Assembly (NCBI GenBank): GCA_963978545.1 | Contig: OZ021723.1 | Span: 3,968,001-4,032,000, forward strand | Reading direction: 5' to 3' | DNA: 64,000 bases | Origin: Linyphia triangularis | Lineage: Eukaryota > Arthropoda > Arachnida > Araneae > Linyphiidae | Part shown: one piece after another, positions 33,888-45,047 of the stretch | Layout of the letters: each line of letters begins with the position of its first letter | Numbering within the stretch: the first letter of the stretch is position 1 | Notes under the pieces: model-generated | What the model was told of the DNA's origin: nothing | Seen by the model: only the letters and a program-made list of their open reading frames with translations | The model's database searches: none | Made by a program: the position numbers and the translations under genes

Positions 33888-34541
33888 GACTGAGAGGCGA
33901 CTGCAATTTTTGTACCCCTCGAACATCATTCTGATTTTTTTATAGAAATAAGAGAAAAGTGGATAGATTACGAATCCACTGGTCTGCCTTGGCAAAAATG
34001 GCCGAAACTGGTCAAAAATCGACTTTTAATAAGTTGAACTGAATCCGATTGCCAAATGAGCCATAACTTGCCAAATAATGAGCATTTTTTTTATTTGGTA
34101 ACCCTCACTCTTTAATTATCAATTAAGAAGGTTGCAGACGATTCAGATATCTGGCGACGGTCTACTTGCATCTATTAAAAAGGAGCCAAGTTGGCAATAA
34201 ATATTACTTCACGGATGACGTAACTGATGTCGCCAATTTGGCCTACTTTTAAAAAATACACATTTTCCAAGCAAGAGATCAAAAATCGTTTGCGCTTTTC
34301 CTCATTGAAAATAAAAATGAAGGTTTGAAAGACGAAAAAGTGTGTTCTCTTTTTGGCAAGTTATGACATATTTGGCAATCGGATTTTAGCTCAACTCATT
34401 CCAAGTCGATTTTTGATCAGTTTCGTCCATTTTTGCCACGGCACACCAGTGGATTCATAATCTACTCACTTTTCTCCAATCTTTATAAAAAATTCGGAAT
34501 GATGTTCAATGAGGTCCAAAAATTGCAGTCACCTCTCTGAC
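33888..34541 (-). mobile_element. Fold-back MITE, copy 2, opposite orientation
   Basis: The ends read GACTGAGAGGCGACTGC at the left and, on the other strand, GTCAGAGAGGTGACTGC at the right. TA lies at 33886-33887 and 34542-34543. The inner segment (GATATCTGGCGACG and ATGTCGCCAATTTGG) is the reverse complement of the inner segment of the copy at 1261-1917. Length is 654 bp against 657. Confidence 0.82.
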
Positions 34542-35443
34542 TATATACAAAGAGCGCAAGAGGTATTTGATTGAAAATTACCAAAGTTTCTGCATTCATT
34601 TTCATTGTCACTAAACAGTATCAACTATTTACAAAACAATCATATTTTTCCACTAGTTTTAATAAACTTGTTCAAAGACAGGGGTAAAATCTGTACAAAG
34701 TTATGGAAGAAGTTGTCACAAATGTCTTTTAACCCTTACATATAAAGCACAAAAATTGACTTACCGTTAGGATTGTTCCACATCAGTTCGACCTAGCCAT
34801 AACACCACTATCTCCGATTTTTATGTTACGTGGTGTAAACCTTTTTCTTATGATTATTAATAAAATCTCTTGTATTATTTTGATATTCTTACTGGTTGAA
34901 ATTTTACAGTCCTTTAAAATTTACAAATTTGTCAAATTTGGGATTCCTGAAATTTTTGAAAAAAGTGACACATGTCAAAAAAATATTTTTAATTATTTTT
35001 TACAATATTTTTTTTTTCACAATAACTACTGATTATATCGTTATTTTTTTTTTTTTTTTTATTTAATAAAACTATGCAAAGTTTAGAAAGAGAAATATTA
35101 TTACTCCAAGTTAAAATAAAGCTTCACAAAAAATTATTAAATTATTCATAAGCAATATTTTTGTAAAAAAATCATGTTTTAAGTAATGAGAAAAAAGTCT
35201 AATATGGGACCATCAAGAATGAATTTTACTATAAAAATATATATCATCGTTCTAAAGAATAAATTTAATGAGTTTTTGATCTGTTACAGGAAAAGTTTTT
35301 AATGTTGCCATTTTTTTTTTTTTTTTTTTAAACATGTTTTCTAAAACTTTAATTTTAAGCATGTGAATATTACTACTTCTAAAGATGTTAAACACGAAAA
35401 TGACTCTGAATTTGTGTACTATTTTTGTAAAGAATAAAATTAA
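34542..35443. other. AT-rich non-coding
   Basis: No gene supported. Contains T tracts near 35045 and 35315. Confidence 0.45.
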
Positions 35444-35750
35444 GGTGGTCCAGGGTCCAAATATTTTCAAAATTGTAAAAAAATGTGCTTGAAAAATAAT
35501 ATGTTCAATTACTATCATTTTGATACCTCATTTATAATGTTACCCCTTTCCGTTGGCTTGCTGTAGTCAAATTAATATCTGAAAGCTGATGCAGACTTAG
35601 TTTCTGCATGAATTTTAGACAGCCTTTTCTCACTGATGATGTTTTCAGCTTTTTCTTACATAATTGGAAATACTCTATTTGCAATTAAGTAAGATTTACC
35701 AAATTTCCCATGCATATTGTATTAACTCTTTAGAAGATATTTACCAAACA

Positions 35751-35813
<63 letters not shown>

Positions 35814-36167
35814 GCCAGATATCATTTTTTTTTTTTTTTACTTATGAAAGAAAGACAAAAAAAAGATTTTTTGTAGTTATTTTTTTTTATTTTATATCCA
35901 TCAATATGAAAATTGTCTTTGGTAAATTTTCTTGTTATATATATTTGTGAACACATGCATATAATTTTTAAATTTATTAAGATATTTTTTATTAAGTTAT
36001 ATAAAAATATTTAATGTGTTGTTTTATAGTAATTATAACATTTTAATAAAGCATAAATTAAAAAAATAGATTTTATAGACCAGTACACTGTTCCACTATT
36101 ACATAAAAAAAAATGGTGTTGATCGAACAAATATTAAAGAAATTAAAATGTTGGGCCCTGGACTCCC
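35444..36167. mobile_element. TTAA-flanked MITE 2, 724 bp
   Basis: The left end is GGTGGTCCAGGGTCCAA and the right end, on the other strand, is GGGAGTCCAGGGCCCAA. TTAA lies at 35440-35443 and 36168-36171. The ends differ from TTAA MITE 1 at 11975, so this is a different family. No coding region. Confidence 0.8.
35754..35811 (+). repeat. Run of 58 T
   Basis: Uninterrupted T homopolymer inside TTAA MITE 2. It produces an artefactual poly-Phe reading frame. The length may be unreliable because long homopolymers are hard to sequence. Confidence 0.9.
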
Positions 36168-37079
36168 TTAAGTAAATTTCACATCCTTATGATTAAAATT
36201 TGCAATTTTTCTTTGTATATTTCGTTTCGTTAAATCTAAATATTCAACAAGAAGAGGAATGACCTATAAAAAAAGTTAAAACATTAAAATTAGGAGAGTT
36301 TTTACCTCTTAAAGAGTTAAATGTAATGGTATTTTCCACTTCTGGTTTTGTATTTTTGACAAAAATATTTGAAAAATTGTGTTTCCTGAAATCTAAAATT
36401 TCCACATACTTCTATCACACTTGCAATCCAAATCAGAAAAAATCACCCCAATGCAGTATTACGTATTCTTTTACACCCTGTAAATATTTCAATAAGAACA
36501 GATATACATTGTTAAAAGAGTCCCGATTCACCCCTTTCTACGTTGTGAATCTGGACGTCCTAAAAAATTTATTTAATGCAAATTATGTTTCTTTCAACAC
36601 ATTTGGGGTTGGTCGTCAAAGGAAAAGTTAAGAACCACATTTAAAAGTCAAACACTTGTTGATTATCAATCTCATTACGCACGAAAGTTGAAAAATGTTC
36701 CGAATTGCCTTATTTTATGATAGTTAGCAGGGTTTTTTTTGTACAATAGATAATGTTAATTATTTCTGACTTCATCGGCTTTCCCTGTAATCCTACGTTA
36801 TATCAAATTAAAATTCGCTGTAAAAACAAGATGCAATATGGTTTCGGTGTAACACTATCTTTTATCATAGTTTACAATATAATAATTCACTTCAAAACTT
36901 AATCAAAGTTAAATTTCCATAATATAATTTCCACTTTTATGATAAATCCTTTGTGTTCGCTTCGGCAGTGCATTTAATAAAGGTGGAATGTCATATCTGA
37001 TGAAACAATGAGGTATCACGTGATGAAGTTTTGCTGAAATATATGATATGAACTCTGTGGTTGGTGAAAAATTATTGTG
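36168..37079. other. AT-rich non-coding
   Basis: No gene supported. The 101-codon frame at 36326-36631 is low in recognisable features. Confidence 0.4.
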
Positions 37080-37093
37080 AACTATTGCTTGAG

Positions 37094-37274
37094 TTGATTG
37101 GTTGTATTCAGATTATCTGGTGCCGTCAGCAACACGAGGGCTATAATGCGCCGAAACATTCGTCATTAGACAAGCCAACATACATTTACAAACACCCATG
37201 CCTAAAACGGGACTCGAACCCGCAACCTCGTGGTCCAGAGGATAGCACGCTAACCACTATACCGTTTGGTCGGC
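37094..37274 (-). mobile_element. tRNA-derived SINE, full length, copy 5
   Basis: Minus-strand copy with a perfect 14-bp direct repeat, AACTATTGCTTGAG, at 37080-37093 and 37275-37288. The reverse complement carries TAGTGGTTAGCGTGC and GGTTCGAGTCC. The tail is AACCAATC. Confidence 0.92.
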
Positions 37275-37654
37275 AACTATTGCTTGAGATTTAAATATTT
37301 GTGTTCATTGTACAATCCAAATTCAAAATAATAGAAAAACAAAACTTTCTAAACAAAACTTGCCAATTCGTCGGGTAAAATGAACATATGCGATTTAAAA
37401 GAGTGACGCATGTTATTCATTAATTTGTAAAACAGTTTTCAACAACTATACATATAGTATTTTAACAATTCAATAGTCAATAACACATTTAAAAATAATG
37501 TTGATTTTTTTATATTGATCAAAAAATTAGAATAATCAATTCATTCAATATGAACTTGAAAAGCAGAAAAAATATTTGCATTACTATTAACCGATAGGTT
37601 GCGACAAGTATAATGGTTGATGCTCGACATTATTACGTTAGTATTTTGCTGAAA

Positions 37655-38190
37655 ATGGATCCTCAGCGTGATATTTCTGAAACAACGAAATCGTGTATTT
37701 TATCATTGTTTAAAGTTGGAAAAAACAGCAATTTATCACAGATCAAATGAATGTTTCACAATCTACTGTTTTGAATGTAAAAAAAAAACAGGCCAACTAA
37801 AAAATGACAGGAATAAATGTGGTAGAATACTTGTAATAACTGACGGAAATGAAAGCAAATTTTAACGAATCGTCCAAAATAATCGCTTTAAAACTGTTTT
37901 TTACATATAAGAGTGATGGAAAGAATCTGAAGTTGTCGCGTGCTAAAAACAACTGCTCTTAGGCGATTGCATAAATTTGAGTTTCAATTACGGGTCCCCA
38001 AAGTAAAAACAAAGATGAACATGAAGAGAGAAGAACGACTCTCCTGGTGCAAAGAGAAGCTCATTTGGGGCAACAAGTCAGGGAAAGTGTTTTATTCAGA
38101 GATCGATCTTTATTTCAAAAATTTGTATGACGTTGAGAGTGTTCGAGTTTGGCTTTTAAACAAGATGTCTTTTATATACCATGTTTAAAA
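37655..38190 (+). pseudogene. Tc1-like transposase N-terminal half, left arm
   Basis: Begins MDPQRDISETTKSCILSLFK, a helix-turn-helix start typical of Tc1-like transposases, at 37655. Frames then change. Later, KTTALRRLHKFEFQLRVPKV and REERLSWCKEKLIWGNKSGK (about 37960-38085) match the start of the DDE domain. The position of the first catalytic Asp reads SEIDLYF. The rest of the catalytic domain is not found before the centre of the palindrome. Several stops lie between the pieces. Confidence 0.7.
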
Positions 38191-39899
38191 CTCCAGACGT
38201 GCAACTCTTTGTACAGTACCCAAAAAAAAATCAGAAAGATGGCTATATCTTCGGTTCTAATTATCGTAGAATCTTACGGTTTGCATCAAAATGTTTTGCT
38301 TGCGATTTTCTATATATATGATGCACATTTTTTTTTTCTTGAGGGACCGTTTACTAAGTAAAAGTAACGCTATCTTCGAAAATTTCAATACGAACCCTTA
38401 TTTTTTATCATTTCATTCGATTCAGAATACATCATTTACTCTATATACCAAATTTCAATGCATTATGTTGAAAAACACATCACTTATGAGCAAAAATATT
38501 TCGACCATTTTTTGACCGATCTTCAGGGAGAATTTCCATAAAACGAAAGGTATTTTTAAGGTTCTACTTCTCAGTGGGGAAGAAATCGAACGGTCAGTGT
38601 GGCGTTTCATGACGTTATAAAATACAAATATTAGTCTAAAATTGCATAGAAACTACTTGGATTTATAGTGTCATGTTTAAGATTAATACAAAAAAAGCAA
38701 GTAAACGCAAAAGTAACATTATTTATTTACAACATTAAAGATATGCATTCTTCACATGAAATAAATAAAATATCGAAAACTGTAATTGCAGAAGTATAAC
38801 GTATACTACTGATAGTTGGAAAATTAATAAATATAAAATGCAGGCATTAGTAAACAGTATTAAGCAAAGCGTGAATATTTTACAGAAACATTTCGCTGTA
38901 AACACAAATGTAACTTGATCGTTGAAATTATTTATAAAATAAAGAAATCACATGATTCAGTAAAATTTTTAAAGGATAACTTATTGAAATTGCTTAAAAA
39001 ATGTTGTTTTAAATAAATGTAATTTAAGAAAGTAATTTAAAAAAAAAAAAAGAGCACTGTTGAAAACCACACAAAACATGTTAAACGAATTCAAACATGT
39101 TAGACAGATTAAAAATTTATATATAAAAAATAAAACTGCTTTGTTTGTATATAATAATATTTCTTTTTGTAATTTCAAGAAATTCTGTTCCGATTCACCC
39201 CGCTGTTCCTATTCCCCCCATTTTACGATAATTGAACGTTGTGCGATTTTCCACACCTCTAGTTTACCTTGAATTAATCTTTGATAGTTTTCAAAAGTCG
39301 TCTATTATACGGTCCCTTACAGTGAGCGTTTTTTACATTTTCGCTAAAAAATCGAGAACTAAAAGTCAAAATGAAAAGAAAAAAATTTTGGGGGGGGTTT
39401 CAGACCATGGTGGATCTAATGAAAGCAAAAACAATATATGTTTCTATTCAAAAACATTTAAAATTGTTTATTAATTAATAATTAATTATTAAAAAAGAAA
39501 TTGATGCAAAAGTTGCTTGCTATTTATGTTTGGTTATTTACAAACTATCTTTTGAAAAAAAAAATTACTGAAATATATTAATTATTTAAGTATTTATGGC
39601 CTAAAAAACATTTTTTTTATTTAACATTAATTTATCATTTTCTTTTTATCATTTAAATTACAAACCATTCATTAAAAAATTACGAATTTTTGTATTTCGA
39701 CATTTTTGTGGATGCTGAATCCAAATATGGGATAATATTATGAGGTTGCTATGGAACTTTTTAAAGTTTGGTTCTGTTTTATTATATACATGACCCCTCA
39801 TGACAAAAAAACAACTACATGCAATTATTAAAAACCTTCCACGATTTACAACGGTACCTTTTGTTTGTTATTTCAAGAATTAGAGCACAAGATATAGCC

Positions 39900-40325
39900 A
39901 TCGTTCTGATTTATTTTTTTTGTACTGTACCAGAAGAGTCGTGTACTTTGCTTTTTTATGTTCGCCTTTGGTTTTACTTTAGAGACCCACTATAGAAACT
40001 AAAATTTATGCAATCGCCTGAGTGTAGTTGGCTTTGACACTACAGCTTCAGATTCTTTTCAACACTTCTTGATGTAAACAACAGTTTTAAAGAGATCAGT
40101 TTGGATGATTCGTTTTAATTAGCGTTTACCTTTGGCAGTTGTTACAAGCGTTCTACTACATTTACTTCGATTACTTTTAGATGGCGTAATCTTCTATATT
40201 CAAAACCGTAGATTGTGAAGCATCCATTTGATCCGAGATAAATTGTTGTTTCTTTCCAACTTTAAATAATGATAAAATGCACGATTTCGTTGTGTTGTTT
40301 CAGAAATATCACGTTGAAGATCCAT
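39900..40325 (-). pseudogene. Tc1-like transposase N-terminal half, right arm
   Basis: Minus-strand counterpart of the left-arm gene: MDLQRDISETTQRNRAFYHY from 40325, then a LRRLHKF piece near 40015. More decayed than the left copy and likewise without a catalytic core. Confidence 0.65.
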
Positions 40326-40665
40326 TTTCAGCAAAAGACTAACATAAGATTTTAAAAGCTCCTAGTTTTATTCTTGTCGCAAGCTATCAGTAAATAGGTA
40401 TGAAAATATTTTGTCTGCTTTTTAAATTCATATTGAATGATATTATTCTAATTTTTTGGCCCATATAAAAAATCAAAATATTTTTTTAATGTGTTAACGA
40501 TCCTTAAATTGTTGCAATAATATATGTATAGTTGTTGAAAATTGTTTTTTCAATTCCTGATTAACATGCGTCACTCTTTTAATTGGCATGTGTTCCTTTT
40601 ACACGACGCATTGCCAAGTTTTGTTTAGAAAGTTCTGTTATTCTATTATTTTGAATTTGGTTGCA

Positions 40666-41864
40666 TATGCTTATTGCATGAAACAAACATCTCAGAAAAA
40701 TTACGCGTTAAATCACAAAACAAAGAAGTAAACCCCAACAATGATCAAATATCAATCCTTTTCTGTTAAAACAATATAAAACATTGTTGCGAAACGTTTG
40801 GAATAACACTAATTTCTTTGAAACACAAAAAAGTGCATAACATGTCTTTGTCGATTATTTTAATTGTATCGTGATGTTATTATCGACACAGTTTCCCCCT
40901 TTAGAATAATCACTATTCCTCAGTAGTTGTTTATTCGCCAGAGATGGTCAGAGTTTTAAATTCACTGAATTTCCAACAGACATATCCTGGAAATTGTATC
41001 TCGAGGAATCAATATCATTTCAAAGTAAACTTCAGATCCAATCCTTAAACCAATTATATTTCGAGAAATGCTTTGCAACTATCGATTTAATGTTAGTGCA
41101 GTGATGCTATGCTCGTCAGCATGTAATTTTATTTCAGTTGTGGAGTTCAGTTATATGTGTAATTTGTAACTGGAATTTAATTGAAATTGTTCCTTTATCT
41201 ATCTATAATTGGACGTTTGGGATTAATATTTCAGCTTGTAAGGGTAATAATATATTTAGCATTTTTTGTTTTGTTTATAACTTTATTAGTAGGTTTAGGT
41301 ATTTTCTGGTACATGAGGATTGAAACGCACCAGAACATTATTATATCACCATCTTTATAAATAGCGAAATATATTTTTTAAAGGTAAACTTCTTCGCTAG
41401 CAAAATTAGAGAAAACGCGAAAGGCACAGAGCTGTCATCCTGGCATCATATATGATACTATTTATCACTATCGCCGGCGTGCCTACTCGCTTTGCAAAAG
41501 TGAGAATGCATTGAATCGTCGTAGCTCGATCCTAAAATATTTTGCACTTCTATGTACAAATTCTAAATCAGGCCAGTAGGTCAGTCTGAAGTGACTTATG
41601 TGCCCCATCTGTGCTATGTTATAGATTACATATTGTTACAAACGAACGCTAACTAAAGTGGGGAGGATGTTGCTAATATAGATCTGTATGGTAATTGTTA
41701 AGCCATCTTCCGCTTCAAATGGATATCCAAGCATGCTCTATCCAGAAGTAGCAGTTTGAGATCAGTGCTCCTTAAAATCGGAGGACTAGAATAAAATGTG
41801 GTTAAATCCAATCCTTAAAAGTGGTTCAAGTTATTTAAAATACTAGATTCAATTGAACATTTGT
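40666..41864. other. AT-rich non-coding
   Basis: No gene supported. Confidence 0.4.
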
Positions 41865-42088
41865 TAAAACATTTCACGGGCCTACATCATGAGCAATAGC
41901 CTGCTGAGATCATTGATATAGATAAAAAACTGGATAGACTGCTTAACGGTGGAGAAACGAGCCGTTGCCACCGCGGAAGAGAGATGTTTGGATGGAGGAA
42001 TTTGTATTGCCGATGTGGATTTTCTTAGATCTTTATGGGGTATTCGCGTTACTTTTTATATTTGGCAAGCAAAAAATAAATTAAGAAT

Positions 42089-42372
42089 AAAATATATTTG
42101 AAGAAAATAGTTTAACCAATAAATATAACTGATCAAAATAATTCTAAGTATAGGATTTGTATATTTAGAACAAACATTTGAGATTAGTTACTGTCGATAT
42201 CTGTAAACGAATTTCATCTTCAAACAAACAATACTTCTACAAAATATATTTGAAGAAAATAGTTTAACCAATAAATATAACTGATCAAAATAATTCTAAG
42301 TATAGGATTTGTATATTTAGAACAAACATTTGAGATTAGTTACTGTCGATATCTGTAAACGAATTTCATCTT
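42089..42372 (+). repeat. Perfect 132-bp direct duplication (period 152)
   Basis: Copy 1 at 42089-42220 and copy 2 at 42241-42372 appear identical at every base, separated by a 20-bp spacer of CAAACAAACAATACTTCTAC. Lies within the P element, outside the coding remnant. Confidence 0.92.
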
Positions 42373-43258
42373 TATTGATCCGAATTTAATTCTTTAAATT
42401 TTAAATTACATGAATTAAATGTTTTAAAAATAAATTATTATGTACAAGTTATGAGAATACAGTAAACAAATGAAAGTAGACTTTTAAACTAGATTTATTT
42501 TAGAAGTAGAAATTAAAAATAATTGGAGAAATACATTAAACCAGTTGAAAATATGTAATAATAAGATTGCAAAATACAAATTCATACATTCAATACACCA
42601 ATTCAAAGAACAATATAAGTTTCAAAGGCAAACTATTATACTAATTTTTTATACTCAATATTATTATATATCTTATGATTTTAAATATATAAGTTTTGAA
42701 ACTTGTTTATTGCAAGTCAAACACATATATTTATTTGGTCCTATAATTCTGAAATGAGAAAAATGTAGAAAACTTTACCAAAACTAAATAAGTTCAGGCA
42801 TTGTTCATAATAATACTACAGAAAATTGTTTTTGAGGATTTCAAGTTAAAAATCAAATAAATTACATAGTTTAATAAAAAAATTTCAATGGAGAAAAAAT
42901 TTAAAAAGTAGTCGGGGAGTTTTTCCCAAGGAAAAAAAAATGTTTTGTAGTTAATCCAGATCTAAACATTGTTAAAAAGGACCAACTTATTCAATTTATG
43001 AATGATAGTAGTTTTGTTTCTTTAATGATCAAATGTTACTCTCTTGGCATTCGAAAAAAAATCTAATGTTATCACAAGTTCTGGCAAATTAGTTTTATTA
43101 ATTGCGTTTGGTGGAGACTCTCCACAGCAAATTCACCTTCAGTTGAATGCATAAAACCCAAAGTATTTATTTTTTTGACAATGTTACCCTGTGACAAATA
43201 CTTAAAACAGAATAAACAATGTAATATAAATGTTTTTCATTTTTTATTTTTAATTTGA

Positions 43259-44495
43259 CACATAATGACGAAATAATTTTTCTGTTTGTTGCACAACAAA
43301 CAATACTCCATCAGAAGCAAATTTTAATCCACCTTTAGTTACATTGCATGTAAACGATTTGGCATTTTTATGGTATTGCATACCATAAGTATGGCTATTG
43401 CAATGACCAGTTTTTAATTTTGCTTTTGTTGTTAACAAACTTATACATTCTTTGTAGATTAGGTTTGTGCTAAGCTGTTTCACTACATAACCTGAAATAT
43501 AATAAAGAATATGTCACCAACATCTGACAAAGTGTTGGACTCTATTAGAAGTGATAACTCTAGAATGTTAGTATCTAAATCGCTACTGTCTCCAGTATTA
43601 TCAATTAAAGTACGCTTACTGGAACGAAATTCAAATATTGAACATTGTAAACTGTAATCTAAGTTCAAATAATTTGCAGTGGAACTTGGGGACACAGTGT
43701 TTCTAAACAGAAGTTTTCTAAGGGTATATTTAAATTGGTTTACGTTAGGGTTGTTATTGCATCCTCCTCTTGATCTTATACATGAAAATAGCAATTCCAC
43801 ATGATCCTGAGATATCTTGCACACTAGGAAATATTTACTAGGGTTCTCAATTTCTATCATCAAATGCATGGCCAGCTTTTGAATGCTGTTTATGCATATT
43901 ACAAATTTTTGGGGAATGTTTGAAGACAGAAGTGATAGCTATTTTTAATGAAGAAATATAGCTCAAGGTTTCGTTTAAAAAAGTTTCCCAGCTTGACTTA
44001 TTTGAAAGATTTAAAGGTTGTTTAAAACCTGAGCTAAACGGGTTGCGACTGTTTAAACAATCAAAGAGTCTGTTAATTACTCTTATGAAATGAACAGTGG
44101 CTTTGTACCAATTAAAATTGCGATCGCTTTTCGACAAATGCTCGATTGCATCAGCTACACTACCACTTAAGGTTTATGCAGCTAATCGTATCTTATTTTT
44201 GTACGTTATGTGAACCCCAGAAAGATAATTAGCAAATTTAAGTTGTTCTTTTCTTTGCAAATCATTTCGTTTTGTAATATAATCCAATTTTACAACGCCT
44301 ATATTGGACATTATAAAACCCATTTCGGCTAAAGTATTTCTGGCTAATTTCAACATGTGACAGAGTTAAAAAAAATGCAAAGACTTCTAACTCAGAAGCA
44401 GGATGTTTAAAAGAAGTTTTGAAATTGTTTCCCATTTCAAAATTACACCCTAAATCTGTCAATGTGTAAGTGTTAGTTTCGCTTTCATTTTCCAT
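43259..44495 (-). pseudogene. P-element (THAP9-like) transposase, broken, N-terminus missing
   Basis: Transposase of the P superfamily, which excises and inserts the element using GTP as cofactor in characterised members. Minus-strand segments in order: FKHPASELEVFAFF near 44400; LKLARNTLAEMGFIMSN near 44350; FANYLSGVHITYKNKIRLAA near 44190; then an in-frame TAA (44174-44176); then INRLFDCLNSRNPFSSGFKQ near 44070, SQDHVELLFSCIRSRGGCNN near 43800 (the signature of the family), and a C-terminal GGLKFASDGVLFVVQQTEKL near 43300. Frameshifts occur near 44350, 43860 and 43483. The THAP DNA-binding domain and the first part of the catalytic region are not visible between 44495 and the right TIR. It is inactive. 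Confidence 0.85.
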
Positions 44496-44931
44496 TTCTT
44501 TGCCAAATGCCCTTGAAAACGCATAAAAACAATGATTAAATAAATATAAATCAAGTGTTTTATTCTAGATCATAATACTATTTGTTCTGAATTTAAAATA
44601 TATTATTTATTATATGAATTGCCACATAAGAGATCAACCATTAACCACGAGCGATCAATGTTAAAAGGGTCATTTTAGATATTTTTCAATAATAAATAAT
44701 AATAAAAAATACATTTGCTGATTTGAATAACTATTTTTTATTTACCGGTGAAAACTCTTGTTGATAATTTTTCGATTTGCGCTGTTGTTGCAATTATATG
44801 CAACACAGTAGTTAACCATAATTCAGGAAATCTTCCCACCAGGGCCAGGAAAAAAAAATATTTCTGCCGGCGCGTTTTTCTCCCTGCGTTGCCATCGGAG
44901 CAGTCTATCCAGTTGTTTATCTATATCGATG

Positions 44932-45047
44932 GCTGAGATGCATACTTGTAATGGCTTGTCTAATGATTTGTTATTCCATTTCACGAGCTTACATCATGAA
45001 CGATAGCCTGCTGAGATGCATAATTGTAATGACTTGTCTAATCTAAA
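44932..45047 (+). repeat. 78-bp tandem repeat at the P-element target
   Basis: GCTGAGATGCATACTTGTAA at 44932 recurs as GCTGAGATGCATAATTGTAA at 45010. The sequence before the second copy (TTTCACGAGCTTACATCATG) also matches the left flank of the P element at 41873 (TTTCACGGGCCTACATCATG). The P element therefore entered a pre-existing repeat. Confidence 0.8.

Larger units (their letters stand above)
37313..40665. mobile_element. Palindromic pair of Tc1-like transposon fossils
   Basis: The left arm (about 37313-38270) and the right arm (about 39850-40665) are imperfect reverse complements over more than 800 bp. Shared blocks include CCAAATTCAAAATAATAGAA, AAAAGAGTGACGCATGTTA, GTGATATTTCTGAAACAAC and GATGGCTATATCTTCGG / GATGGCTATATCTTGTG. 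Both arms contain the 5' half of a Tc1-like gene pointing inward. The middle (38270-39850) lacks a recognisable catalytic core. Confidence 0.75.
41911..44931 (-). mobile_element. P element (3.0 kb) with TIRs and 8-bp target duplication
   Basis: The left end starts CATTGATATAGATAAA. The right end, on the other strand, starts CATCGATATAGATAAA. The inverted match runs 33 bp with two mismatches, ending GGATAGACTGCT on both sides. The 8-bp direct repeat GCTGAGAT lies at 41903-41910 and 44932-44939, the duplication size characteristic of P elements. Inside is a P/THAP9-type transposase remnant on the minus strand. A perfect 132-bp duplication lies near the left end. Confidence 0.9.
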
